A stretch of DNA of 51,474 nt from a virus. Within the stretch, counting starts at the first letter, position 1. Each line of letters opens with the position of its first letter. The position numbers were made by a program, and so were the translations under genes. The notes below the pieces were generated by a model that had not been told where the DNA came from, ran no database searches, and worked only from the letters and a program-made list of their open reading frames with translations. Positions 38,191 to 45,743 of the stretch are shown here, piece by piece. The stretch is taken from positions 1 through 51,474 of IMG/VR virus record IMGVR_UViG_3300033981_002534; one strand, written 5' to 3'.

Positions 38191-39169
38191 GCAAGACCTG
38201 ACTGTCGAAGGCACGAACCTTGACCAGTGCATCCGCATCAAGATGCCGGCCGAGGTCAAACGAGCGCTGACTGGTGCAGCTCCTCTCGACATCTTGGCCG
38301 CGCTGTCATCTGCCACCGGCGACGAGGTGACCATCTTCGAGAAGGGCAATCGCCTAAACGTCACGTGGGGTAAGGCAGGTCGCAGCTCATGCGCATGGAC
38401 AGACCAAGGGCTCATCGACATGCCATCAAGCAAGGGCAAGCCTGCCCAACTCGAACTGTCTCCGAGCCTGCTCAAGCAGGTGCTCGGCTGCGCTGTGGCT
38501 GCAGGGTCTGACGAGACACGCATCCACCTGATGGGAGTGAACCTCGGCCGCGAGCTGCTTGCGGGTACCGATGGCCACCGATGCCATGTCATGCAGTCTC
38601 GACTTCCAATGGCTCCCGAGCAGTGGCCTGCGCCAACAGTGCCAGTCGCCTTCTTCACCCAACTGGACAAGCTAAGTGGCGGCCGCATCCCACGCTTCAG
38701 CTTGGCCGCCGATGGCAACCACGTCTCGTGCGAGTTCGAGCACAGCAATGGCTTCGTTAAGATCTGGACGCGCTGTACTGACAGCACGTATCCAGACATT
38801 CTCGGAGTGCTGCCAAAGAGCTATGTGTGGCGAGTGTGGGTCAACAGCAAGGCAATGCTCGACCTCATCACCAGGGCCAAGAACACTGGCGCAGAAGGTC
38901 TTCGCTTGGCAGGCGACCCGTCGATTGGTCTGCGAGTCAAGATCGACAAAGACATCGAGTTCGAGGATGGCATCGAGGCCGAGTTCGAGGAAGGCAAGGC
39001 CATCGTGCCAACTGGAGTCGCGCCGAAGTATCTGCTCGATGCGCTCAAGGTCTGTGAGCTCGAAGACAAGATCTGCATCAGCGGCACGGAGCCGACTGCC
39101 CCAATGACCGTTGGGCTTGCGGAGGGTCGCGACAGCATGGTTGCCGTCGTGATGCCGATGCGCCTATGA
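38087..39169 (+). CDS. dnaN: DNA polymerase III beta-type sliding clamp
   Basis: 360 residues from the ATG at 38087. It is a three-domain beta-clamp: MLTIKRDSLLWAVKTAKELI start, QLRAGEQDLTVEGTNL, ARLTGA-like strands, TDGHRCHVMQSRLP near residue 170, and the canonical end DSMVAVVMPMRL (compare DnaN MPMRL). No replicative polymerase was found in the window. The clamp may therefore work with the host polymerase or load a phage factor. It overlaps the small zinc-finger frame upstream and the next gene (ATGA). Confidence 0.88.
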   Translation: MLTIKRDSLLWAVKTAKELIGKSTITSPIQLRAGEQDLTVEGTNLDQCIRIKMPAEVKRALTGAAPLDILAALSSATGDEVTIFEKGNRLNVTWGKAGRSSCAWTDQGLIDMPSSKGKPAQLELSPSLLKQVLGCAVAAGSDETRIHLMGVNLGRELLAGTDGHRCHVMQSRLPMAPEQWPAPTVPVAFFTQLDKLSGGRIPRFSLAADGNHVSCEFEHSNGFVKIWTRCTDSTYPDILGVLPKSYVWRVWVNSKAMLDLITRAKNTGAEGLRLAGDPSIGLRVKIDKDIEFEDGIEAEFEEGKAIVPTGVAPKYLLDALKVCELEDKICISGTEPTAPMTVGLAEGRDSMVAVVMPMRL

Positions 39170-39357
39170 TCACCCGTATCATCGTCTGTCAACTCGTGGT
39201 CGCTGTCATCATGGCAGCGGCCGTCACACTGGAGGCTAAGATGTCAGAGCAAGAGAAGAAGCAGGAAGAGCAGCAAGAGAAGCAAGAGCAGCAGCAAGAC
39301 GAGAGCCACGTCGTGTGGCTCGGAGGCACCATCAAGCTGAACGGTAAGAAGCAGTGA
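39166..39357 (+). CDS. Small membrane-anchored protein
   Basis: 63 residues. The N-terminal 20 residues are hydrophobic (IIVCQLVVAVIMAAAVTL), a single membrane segment. A Gln/Glu/Lys-rich linker of about 20 residues and SHVVWLGGTIKLNG follow. It is coupled by ATGA to the clamp gene. It may be an inner-membrane early protein, with unknown role. Superinfection exclusion is one possibility. Confidence 0.6.
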   Translation: MITRIIVCQLVVAVIMAAAVTLEAKMSEQEKKQEEQQEKQEQQQDESHVVWLGGTIKLNGKKQ

Positions 39358-39692
39358 CTTGGTGTGATGTCTGCGCCGAGACAGGTGCATCGACCGTGGC
39401 CATTGGCCAGACCATGAGCCAAGAAGGAAAGATCATCATGACGTGGTGTGAGCAGCATGCCGGCACAAAGCCGAAGAGACTAGACCGCAAGCAGTTGCTG
39501 GCCAGCATCATGGTCACCGAGAGGGCTGCGCTCGGCATCTCCCTCAGTGGTCTGGCGCGCAAGCTCGAGGTTCCGAGGCAGCAGCTCGCGCTCTGGGAGC
39601 AAGGCACTGGCATCAACATGACCTCGTTCCTCAGGTGGTGTGATGCGCTCGGAGTCAAGGCTAGCGTCATCTTCGAGAGGGCAGGGCTATGA
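39354..39692 (+). CDS. Zinc-site plus XRE-like helix-turn-helix protein (GTG start)
   Basis: 112 residues from GTG at 39354, overlapping the previous stop (GTGA). The N-terminus has CDVC and later WCEQH, a possible zinc site. The C-terminal 65 residues are an XRE-like HTH: LGISLSGLARKLEVPRQQLALWEQGTGIN. It is the only clear helix-turn-helix regulator in the right arm. It could control the divergent promoters or the switch to late genes. No operator was assigned. Confidence 0.7.
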   Translation: MTWCDVCAETGASTVAIGQTMSQEGKIIMTWCEQHAGTKPKRLDRKQLLASIMVTERAALGISLSGLARKLEVPRQQLALWEQGTGINMTSFLRWCDALGVKASVIFERAGL

Positions 39693-39994
39693 CGTGTCCG
39701 CACTGTGGGAAGGAGTTTGTCAAGAAAGTCTACAACCAGAAGTACTGCAACTGGGAGTGTCAGCAGCAGGCCAATGTGCCGGCCATCAAAGCAAGATGGA
39801 AGGCCAAGCATGTGCCGTTCGAGGAGCAGCGGCAGTGCGTGGTCTGCTCTGCCTCCTTCGTGGCACGCGGCAACAGTCACTGGCAGTCGACGTGCTCGTC
39901 AACGTGTGACAGTGAGCGACGCCTTCGATATCGCAAAGAGTACACCGCCGTGCGCCGTGCACGGTATCACCAACAAAAGGAGATCGAGCAATGA
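39689..39994 (+). CDS. Zinc-knuckle protein, two units
   Basis: 101 residues. Units: CPHCGKEF...YCNWEC and CVVCSASF...TCSSTC, followed by an Arg/Tyr-rich helix (RRLRYRKEYTAVRRARYHQQ). It belongs to the same family as the genes at 36-38 kb. It overlaps its neighbours by ATGA. The basic tail suggests nucleic-acid binding. Confidence 0.75.
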   Translation: MTCPHCGKEFVKKVYNQKYCNWECQQQANVPAIKARWKAKHVPFEEQRQCVVCSASFVARGNSHWQSTCSSTCDSERRLRYRKEYTAVRRARYHQQKEIEQ

Positions 39995-40485
39995 GGTATG
40001 ACCGATTTGCAATCTTGATGCGCGATGGCTTCAAGTGTGGATACTGTCAGAAGACGTTGACCAATGATGAGTTCGAGGTTGATCACTGCTTTCCCAAGTC
40101 AATGGGAGGAAGCGACAATCCTGAGAATCTGACTGCCTCGTGTCGAACATGCAACAGACAGAAACAAGACAAGCTGCGAATGCCTTACGTCGACATTGAA
40201 GAGCAGTATGACGAGATTCGCGGGCTTTGGTCGACTTGGTATGTGCATCGTCGTTTTGGTGACTGGAGCATCAAGTATCACTCAAGCGGTGCGATCGTTC
40301 TTGAGTTTGAGGATTGGTACTTTATTGACACTGATAGTGTCTATGACGATGACTGGATTTCGCATGTTGGTCGCAAAGACTGGGGCACTTCTGAATGCCT
40401 AAGAGACCTATCTGAAGGGTTAAGGTATTTCCGAAGAATGCTTCAGCAAGAGAAGCTCAAAGAGAATCTCAGAGCTGCTCGTTAG
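39991..40485 (+). CDS. HNH endonuclease
   Basis: 164 residues. An HNH motif in residues 10-60: CGYCQKTL...FEVDHCFPKSMGG, NLTASCRTCNRQK. This has the Zn-binding CxxC pairs and the DH of the catalytic strand. The C-terminal 100 residues (YVDIEEQYDEIRGLW and acidic stretches) are of unknown fold. It may be a homing, packaging-associated or host-DNA nuclease. It ends the rightward arm; its stop overlaps the amidase stop on the other strand. Confidence 0.82.
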   Translation: MRYDRFAILMRDGFKCGYCQKTLTNDEFEVDHCFPKSMGGSDNPENLTASCRTCNRQKQDKLRMPYVDIEEQYDEIRGLWSTWYVHRRFGDWSIKYHSSGAIVLEFEDWYFIDTDSVYDDDWISHVGRKDWGTSECLRDLSEGLRYFRRMLQQEKLKENLRAAR

Positions 40486-41330
40486 TACCTTGCCCGCCTT
40501 ATTGGATCCCAAGCTTCTGGTATAGGGTACCCACCTTGCTGGAAGCCTTCCCCTCCATCACTCAAGCCAAGCTCCCTCTGTGCCCACAGCCCCACCTCTT
40601 GCCAGATGCGCGAACCGGGATCGCTGATGCGGTCTTTGCTGCTCTGCCGATGTGCCAAGATGTACTGGATTCGCCCACCGTGCCGAGCGACCTCATCGAC
40701 AATGAACCGCACCGCCACCCTCGCTGCGCCGAGCTGCTGCTCTGTCGCCACGTCGGGCTGTGCCTTCGAGCCTGCGGGTCGCCAGAATGTGGAGAGATTG
40801 CCTTCGATGCCGGCATAGGCTCCGTCGATCTCGATGCCGACCGAGCGGCCATTGAAGCCATTGGCATGCGGAAGGTTCAGCGTCATGTCGTTCAGGTACA
40901 AGATCTTGCCTGACTTGGTGACGCCGAAGTGTATCGGAATGGAGTGCCATCGCTCGGGCTTCTCTCCCAAGGTGCATGCTGTCTGGTGCAGGACAATGGC
41001 AGTCACCGAGCCATAGCCTCTCGACTTGACGAGCTCTGCCCTTGGTGTCGGATGCTTGCTGCGCTCATCGAGTAGGCTGCCGATGACTGGCTTGCTCTCG
41101 ACGAGCTGCACCATGGTTGCGATGTATGCGAGCTCCGAGTCAGCGAGGCTGTCGCGGTCTTGGTCGATGGAGCCGAGGCCGTGCTTGGCCACGAGGAAGC
41201 TGTGGGCTGCGTCGAGCGTCTCGTCTCCGAGGCTGCCATCAATGCCCCATCGAGGCAGCTTGCAGCCGAGCAGGATCAGGTCTTCTTGGAGTTGGCGCAC
41301 AACGTCGCCCTTGTCACCTTTGCGGAGCAT
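40482..41330 (-). CDS. Endolysin: peptidoglycan-binding plus amidase_2
   Basis: 282 residues from the ATG at 41330, overlapping the spanin-like gene stop (TGATG). The N-terminus (residues 3-50) is a PG-binding repeat: GDKGDVVRQLQEDLILLG, then GIDGSLGDETL. The amidase_2 domain follows: AIVLHQTACT, HFGVTKSGKI, GRSVGIEIDGAY and ILAHRQSSKDRISDPG, with the Zn His and the AHR...DPG signature. No signal peptide is seen, so a holin is needed for release. It cleaves the muramoyl-Ala bond. Confidence 0.88.
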   Translation of the reverse strand: MLRKGDKGDVVRQLQEDLILLGCKLPRWGIDGSLGDETLDAAHSFLVAKHGLGSIDQDRDSLADSELAYIATMVQLVESKPVIGSLLDERSKHPTPRAELVKSRGYGSVTAIVLHQTACTLGEKPERWHSIPIHFGVTKSGKILYLNDMTLNLPHANGFNGRSVGIEIDGAYAGIEGNLSTFWRPAGSKAQPDVATEQQLGAARVAVRFIVDEVARHGGRIQYILAHRQSSKDRISDPGSRIWQEVGLWAQRELGLSDGGEGFQQGGYPIPEAWDPIRRARY

Positions 41331-41737
41331 CACTTGTCGAGCGTGTGTGAGAGCACGGCCCCAGTGCCGATGCCCAAGAGCAGCGCACCCACGCAAGCAC
41401 GCAGCCATGTCTTTTCGCGAGCCTGCGCCTCTGCCGCCACCCACTGCACCTGCCGTGTCATGCCCGCAATGACGATCTCGCCTTCGCGACGACCGAGCAT
41501 GTACTGGTCGACCATCTGCCCACGGAAGTACTTAACCTGTGCGGCGAGCTTGGCTGCCTGCTCAGGTGTCAGCACAATCATTCCGTCTCTGGTCTGCACG
41601 TCACCAATGCGCAGCTCGACCGGCACTGCGTTATCGACAGGCATCGAGGCAGGCATCACGAGCGGCTTGGGAGTCTGCAGTACCTTACAGCTGAGAGTCA
41701 CGAAGAGCAGCAGCAGCAGTCTCCGCATCTTGGGCAT
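41330..41737 (-). CDS. Outer-membrane spanin-like lipoprotein with C-terminal TM
   Basis: 135 residues. A lipoprotein signal (MPKMRRLLLLLFVTLSC) with Cys at residue 17 as lipobox. The middle is a helical periplasmic part, and a C-terminal membrane segment ACVGALLLGIGTGAVLS follows. A lipoprotein with a C-terminal TM fits a unimolecular spanin (u-spanin). The gene also overlaps a TM-plus-coiled-coil gene by 53 bases, as Rz/Rz1 pairs do. Either way it fuses the outer and inner membranes at lysis. It points to a diderm host. Confidence 0.65.
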   Translation of the reverse strand: MPKMRRLLLLLFVTLSCKVLQTPKPLVMPASMPVDNAVPVELRIGDVQTRDGMIVLTPEQAAKLAAQVKYFRGQMVDQYMLGRREGEIVIAGMTRQVQWVAAEAQAREKTWLRACVGALLLGIGTGAVLSHTLDK

Positions 41738-41957
41738 TCGTCTTCACCTCTTGCGTCAGTGTCTCCACCTTCTGTGACGCGCTTGTTTTTGCCTCTTCTC
41801 GGGCCTCTTCGACCTCTACTGCTACCTGTGTCTGGGTCGGAGGCTTTGCGTCGCTTAAACGCGGTTTTTGTGTGTCGTACTTCAGCAGTCGACCGAGGAA
41901 GAAGAACGCCATCATCGAGCCAATGAAGACTCCGAGCAGATCCATGACATCACTCAT
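41685..41957 (-). CDS. Inner-membrane spanin-like protein (TM plus coiled coil)
   Basis: 90 residues. The N-terminal TM (LLGVFIGSMMAFFFLGRLL) is followed by a polar linker and a Glu/Lys/Ala coiled coil (EVEEAREEAKTSASQKVETLTQEVKTNAQ). This is the i-spanin layout. It overlaps the lipoprotein gene by 53 bases and the holin-like gene by 8. It may also be a minor holin or antiholin. Confidence 0.55.
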   Translation of the reverse strand: MSDVMDLLGVFIGSMMAFFFLGRLLKYDTQKPRLSDAKPPTQTQVAVEVEEAREEAKTSASQKVETLTQEVKTNAQDAETAAAALRDSQL

Positions 41958-42372
41958 TCTCGTCCTTGGTCAGCGGAGGTGGCTTCGGAGGCTCAGGCTT
42001 CTTGATTGCCTTGATGTGCACGGCGCTCATGTCTCCAGAAAAGGTCATCTCTTCACCGCCCTTTGGATTCTTGCTGTCGCCTTTGAGCCTCGCTGCGACG
42101 AGTCGGCGAATAGCATGATAGATCGGTGCCGAGAAGCTGCCGGCAAGAAGACCGTACATAGTGCCCATCAGGTGTGTTGTGCCTTTGGGGTGAAGCTCAG
42201 GAAACAGATATCCGCCCACGGCTCCGAGCACCAGAGGCGCGATGGTGGACAGCGGCTTGCTCTTCTTGAGAGTGGGGATGCCTTCGCGCAGACCAAGCAC
42301 GACCGCCGAGATCGCGCAGGCCAAGACTGCATATGGGATGAGAACGCCTGTGATACCGAGGCCCTCTAGCAT
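41950..42372 (-). CDS. Putative holin
   Basis: 140 residues. Three membrane-spanning stretches: LIPYAVLACAISAVVLGL, TIAPLVLGAVGGYLF and HLMGTMYGLLAGSFSAPIY. A Lys/Pro-rich cytoplasmic tail (PEPPKPPPLTKDENE) follows. Three TM plus a charged C-terminus is the class I holin plan. It is directly upstream of the spanin-like and endolysin genes. It forms the lysis hole. Confidence 0.62.
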   Translation of the reverse strand: MLEGLGITGVLIPYAVLACAISAVVLGLREGIPTLKKSKPLSTIAPLVLGAVGGYLFPELHPKGTTHLMGTMYGLLAGSFSAPIYHAIRRLVAARLKGDSKNPKGGEEMTFSGDMSAVHIKAIKKPEPPKPPPLTKDENE

Positions 42373-42386
42373 GACATGTGTCCTGT

Positions 42387-42710
42387 TCAGTCAGCTTTCT
42401 TTGCCGGCTGACTAGACGGCTGACTTGCTGCAGGCACACCGAGTAGCCTGTCCAGCTTGCCATCGATACGGTCGAGCTGGCTGTCAAGCTGCACGACCTT
42501 CTGGTCGACCTTGCCGATCTCCATGTAGGCTGACTCGATCTTTGCTGCGAGTTCGCCCTCTGTCACGAAGTTGGCGAAGTGCGCGACCATACCACCGACA
42601 AAACACGAGAAAGCCCAGAGCATAAAGCTCAAGCCTCTTGTCGTGGTGTTGACTTGCAAGGGCTCGGTCGCTCCGTTCTTGATGCTGTTCACTATTTGGT
42701 CGACGTTCAT
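42387..42710 (-). CDS. Single-TM coiled-coil protein of the lysis region
   Basis: 107 residues. One TM (LSFMLWAFSCFVGGMVAHFA) is followed by a coiled coil ESAYMEIGKVDQKVVQLDSQLDRIDGKLDRLLG and a Pro/Ser/Lys tail. It may be an antiholin, a holin-accessory factor or a tail-associated membrane protein. The start overlaps the previous gene by ATGA. Confidence 0.55.
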   Translation of the reverse strand: MNVDQIVNSIKNGATEPLQVNTTTRGLSFMLWAFSCFVGGMVAHFANFVTEGELAAKIESAYMEIGKVDQKVVQLDSQLDRIDGKLDRLLGVPAASQPSSQPAKKAD

Positions 42711-43129
42711 GTTGTACGCTCCAAGACATCAATTGGCCCGGCAACGTGAGTGAACGTGCGGGTGTTCAATGTGATGACTGAAGCATACGATCCGCGCCCC
42801 ACCAAGGGCAATAACGTAGCGCTCTCGGTCGACGAGAAGTTGACCTGATACCACCCCAGCCCAGTGGTCGGCGTGCTCGAACCTTGGTTGTCAATCGAGA
42901 TCTGGAAGGTGCCAGTCGTCGGGATGAGCACACCTGTCGTGCGAGTCAGCGTCAGGAAGCCAAACTGTATGGTCAGCTGAATGCTCGCGCCAGTCAGGTT
43001 CTGCGCCACGTCGCTGCTGTTCACGAGGCAGAATCGGAAGGCCACGTCATCGCCCACATACAGAGGAGCAAGACCACGAGGTGAGAGATAGTCAAAAGTA
43101 AGTGGAAGCCTGAGGCCATTGGTGATCAT
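42707..43129 (-). CDS. Baseplate upper-like/tail beta-sandwich protein
   Basis: 140 residues. The start overlaps the 568-residue fibre gene stop (ATGA). The sequence is a chain of strands (PLYVGDDVAFRFCLV, LTGASIQLTIQFG, TGTFQISID) with the length and order of a BppU-like beta-sandwich. It likely links the fibre to the tail. No catalytic site is seen. Confidence 0.5.
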   Translation of the reverse strand: MITNGLRLPLTFDYLSPRGLAPLYVGDDVAFRFCLVNSSDVAQNLTGASIQLTIQFGFLTLTRTTGVLIPTTGTFQISIDNQGSSTPTTGLGWYQVNFSSTESATLLPLVGRGSYASVITLNTRTFTHVAGPIDVLERTT

Positions 43130-44832
43130 ACTCGAAACGCTCCTGTGTCGAGGCTTGGCACTCGAGCCGTCTCCTCGGTGTACACGACGCGGAAGGATGC
43201 TGTGACAGTCATCGGCACGCGGTACTGCACCGAGTCCATGGGCACGCCGATGACTACAATCAAAGAGGCTGCTGCATTGCTGTCGCCGTCAAGCACGCCT
43301 GCTATCGTCAGAGCAAGGTGCATGTTGCCAGTGACATCGCCTGCGCCAGTGACATCGCCAGCTAACGGAATTGGTAGCTGCAGAGCACCATCGATAAAGC
43401 CCTCGCCCTCTGCCACGCCAGCAAGGTTGATGACAGTCTCGAGCTGCGCAGGGTCAAGCGTACCTGCACCTGTGACATCGCCTGCCAGAGGGAGCCCCAC
43501 GCCGAGGAGTGCGGCTGCGTCTCCGCTGCCGTCGACCGAGCCGGCCATCTGGTGCACAAGCACTAGGTCTGCAGCTGCCGCACCGTCTCCGACCACCGAG
43601 CCAAACATCTGCTGGTCTATGGCAAGCAGAGCTGCCGCATCGCCTGTGCCAGTGACTGTGTCTGTCACCATGTGGTGCACAAGCACTAGGTCTGCGGTCG
43701 CGTCTCCGTCGCCAGTCAGGCTGCCGGAGAATTGATTCACGATGTCGATGTTGTTGGCAAGCAGATCGCCTTGGCCGACCACATCACCGAGCAGGTAGAT
43801 CTCGTTGATGAGCGTACCAAAGAGACCACCCGCGCCATTGATGGTGCCGGTCATCAGCTTACTGACGATGAGGTTGCCAGTTGTCGTGCCTCGACCAAGG
43901 GCAGTGATGGTCGTCATAAACTTGGCAATGGTGATGGTGCCGTCGAGCTCGCCTACGCCATCGACTGCACCCTCTATCCACTGGCCTACCTGCAGCGTAC
44001 CGACAAGCAGGCTGTCGCCAGTAGCCGAGCCTGCCATATCATGCGCCATGGTCATGTGACCAATGGCATTGCCAGAGCCATCTAAATCGCCGTCAAAGCC
44101 CACAAACTGCTCGAGGTTGGCACTGACTACGCCCGACCCATCAAGCACGCCATCAAGGGCAAATGCCTGCGTCAGGTTGCCTGTCACAGTGCCAGTGCCA
44201 GTGACCGCTCCGAGGTAGCTGTATGGGATGTCGAGCTGTGCAGGGTCGAGAGTGCCGACGCCTGTCACTGCGCCAGACATACCGAGCAGCTGCGTCATGC
44301 TGGCAGCTGCATTGCCTACGCCGTCGATCTGCCCGACAAGAGCCTGCATCTGCGTCAGGCTAGCATCGACCTCGCTGTCACCCTGCACGCTGCCAAAGAT
44401 AAAGGTCGCGACAAAGAGATCTGCAGTCGCAACGCCCGCTCCGTCGATGGGGTCTGCCGACAAAGACTTGGTGGTCGTCATGCCACCAGTCAGCTCGCCG
44501 TCTCCGTCAAGAGCGCCCGCCAAGACCACAATGCCCGTGTTGACATCGAGGTTGGCTGTTGTGTCGCCCTCGCCAGTCAGTGCGCCAGCCAGTGGGAGCG
44601 GCACCTCGAGATATGATGGTGTCAGATCGCCAGTGCCTGTGACGCTTCCGGCAAGTGCTTGTATTTGGCTAAGGTTAGCTGTGGCTTGCCCTTGCCCCGT
44701 GACCACACCTGAGAGCGCTACCTCTGCTGCGCCAAAGAGCGCCTGCTGCGTGATAGCCTGAGAGGTCTGCGAGGCAGTCGCGCTCTCTGTGCTATAGATG
44801 CCGACAATAGGGGCTGCGAGTGGGCCTGCCAT
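43126..44832 (-). CDS. Repetitive beta-solenoid-like fibre protein
   Basis: 568 residues built from about twenty copies of a 24-27 residue unit with the consensus x-G-x-(V)-(T/D)-G-x-G-(D/x)-x-x-A-x-L. Examples are AGSVDGSGDAAALL and AGDVTGAGDVTGN. Such Gly-rich turns spaced at 24-27 residues suggest a beta-solenoid or long fibre shaft. The DNA units are also similar; an identical GTGCACAAGCACTAGGTCTGC string occurs twice, so copy-number change by recombination is likely. It is a likely long tail fibre. Confidence 0.6.
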   Translation of the reverse strand: MAGPLAAPIVGIYSTESATASQTSQAITQQALFGAAEVALSGVVTGQGQATANLSQIQALAGSVTGTGDLTPSYLEVPLPLAGALTGEGDTTANLDVNTGIVVLAGALDGDGELTGGMTTTKSLSADPIDGAGVATADLFVATFIFGSVQGDSEVDASLTQMQALVGQIDGVGNAAASMTQLLGMSGAVTGVGTLDPAQLDIPYSYLGAVTGTGTVTGNLTQAFALDGVLDGSGVVSANLEQFVGFDGDLDGSGNAIGHMTMAHDMAGSATGDSLLVGTLQVGQWIEGAVDGVGELDGTITIAKFMTTITALGRGTTTGNLIVSKLMTGTINGAGGLFGTLINEIYLLGDVVGQGDLLANNIDIVNQFSGSLTGDGDATADLVLVHHMVTDTVTGTGDAAALLAIDQQMFGSVVGDGAAAADLVLVHQMAGSVDGSGDAAALLGVGLPLAGDVTGAGTLDPAQLETVINLAGVAEGEGFIDGALQLPIPLAGDVTGAGDVTGNMHLALTIAGVLDGDSNAAASLIVVIGVPMDSVQYRVPMTVTASFRVVYTEETARVPSLDTGAFRV

Positions 44833-45740
44833 CAGAGAGCCAGGACCTTGGCCTCAAATCCGACCTGAGGCATGATCGTGCTTGGCCCTAGGCCAGCGCG
44901 AAAGACCGCTGCAGGACCTGTTTGGATCCCAAGACACAAGCAGGCGTTACCGTCAAACTGCGGCAAGCTGCCCATGAAAGACTGCCCTGCCGTAAAGTCC
45001 GGAAAGGTACTGCTATTGACTCGATACGCGCCAAGATACCTCACTACCATGAGCGAGAAGGCGTTTGCTGGGCCGTCTGGGGCGCCAGCGCTCAGAGTGA
45101 TGGCATTGACTGCTTGCACACCACTGTCGCCTGCCAGCAGTGGGATCGGGAAGGCGCTCATCTCGTGATAGCAGTTATTGATATTTGGATTGTTGACCCA
45201 AGACACTGTGCGGCTCACGCCTGCCTGATTGGTATATTCAACCGTGATCGTCGCTGTTGGTGTTGTAAATGTGTACAGCCATCGCAGCCAGATGCTGAGC
45301 CCTTGCCCTGTAGTATATCGAGTCAAAGCCGGGAAGGTGATAGCCTGTCTTGCTGTTGTGTTTTGACTAAATGCATTGGCCCATATGCGATCCCATACAT
45401 GGACATAATACTCCGACCCACCTGCAAAAATGTATGGAGGGGTCGTCTCGTTGGCAGGTGTCCATGTCGCGGAGGTCTGCACATCTGCCAGTGCATAAGT
45501 GCTGCCTGCCGAGGTGTTGGTGCCGAGAGCGATTGCACCTTGAGTGCTCTTACTGTACTGAGTGCCATTGATCGTGGATGGGCTAGCTCCCGCATGAGGA
45601 GACTGCTCCCACAGATCCCAAATATGTCCTGTGTATCGATTGACTGTGCCACCGATTAGATTAAATACCGACGCTTTATAGGCACTTACTCGACGAGCCT
45701 CATCTAGAGCAGTCCGCAGACCAGCGAGATCGTATGCCAT
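44832..45740 (-). CDS. Tail appendage protein, 302 aa
   Basis: 302 residues, a beta-rich tail protein, distantly like the neighbouring 274-residue protein. Shared features are GDSGVQAV/GDTGVRSV, a PLLAGDSG... segment and near the end FDGNACLCLG/IDSNACLNF. The N-terminus is helical (ALDEARRVSAYKASV). It overlaps the fibre gene start by TGATG. It is a receptor-binding or fibre-tip candidate, with role inferred from place. Confidence 0.5.
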   Translation of the reverse strand: MAYDLAGLRTALDEARRVSAYKASVFNLIGGTVNRYTGHIWDLWEQSPHAGASPSTINGTQYSKSTQGAIALGTNTSAGSTYALADVQTSATWTPANETTPPYIFAGGSEYYVHVWDRIWANAFSQNTTARQAITFPALTRYTTGQGLSIWLRWLYTFTTPTATITVEYTNQAGVSRTVSWVNNPNINNCYHEMSAFPIPLLAGDSGVQAVNAITLSAGAPDGPANAFSLMVVRYLGAYRVNSSTFPDFTAGQSFMGSLPQFDGNACLCLGIQTGPAAVFRAGLGPSTIMPQVGFEAKVLAL

Positions 45741-45743
45741 ACG

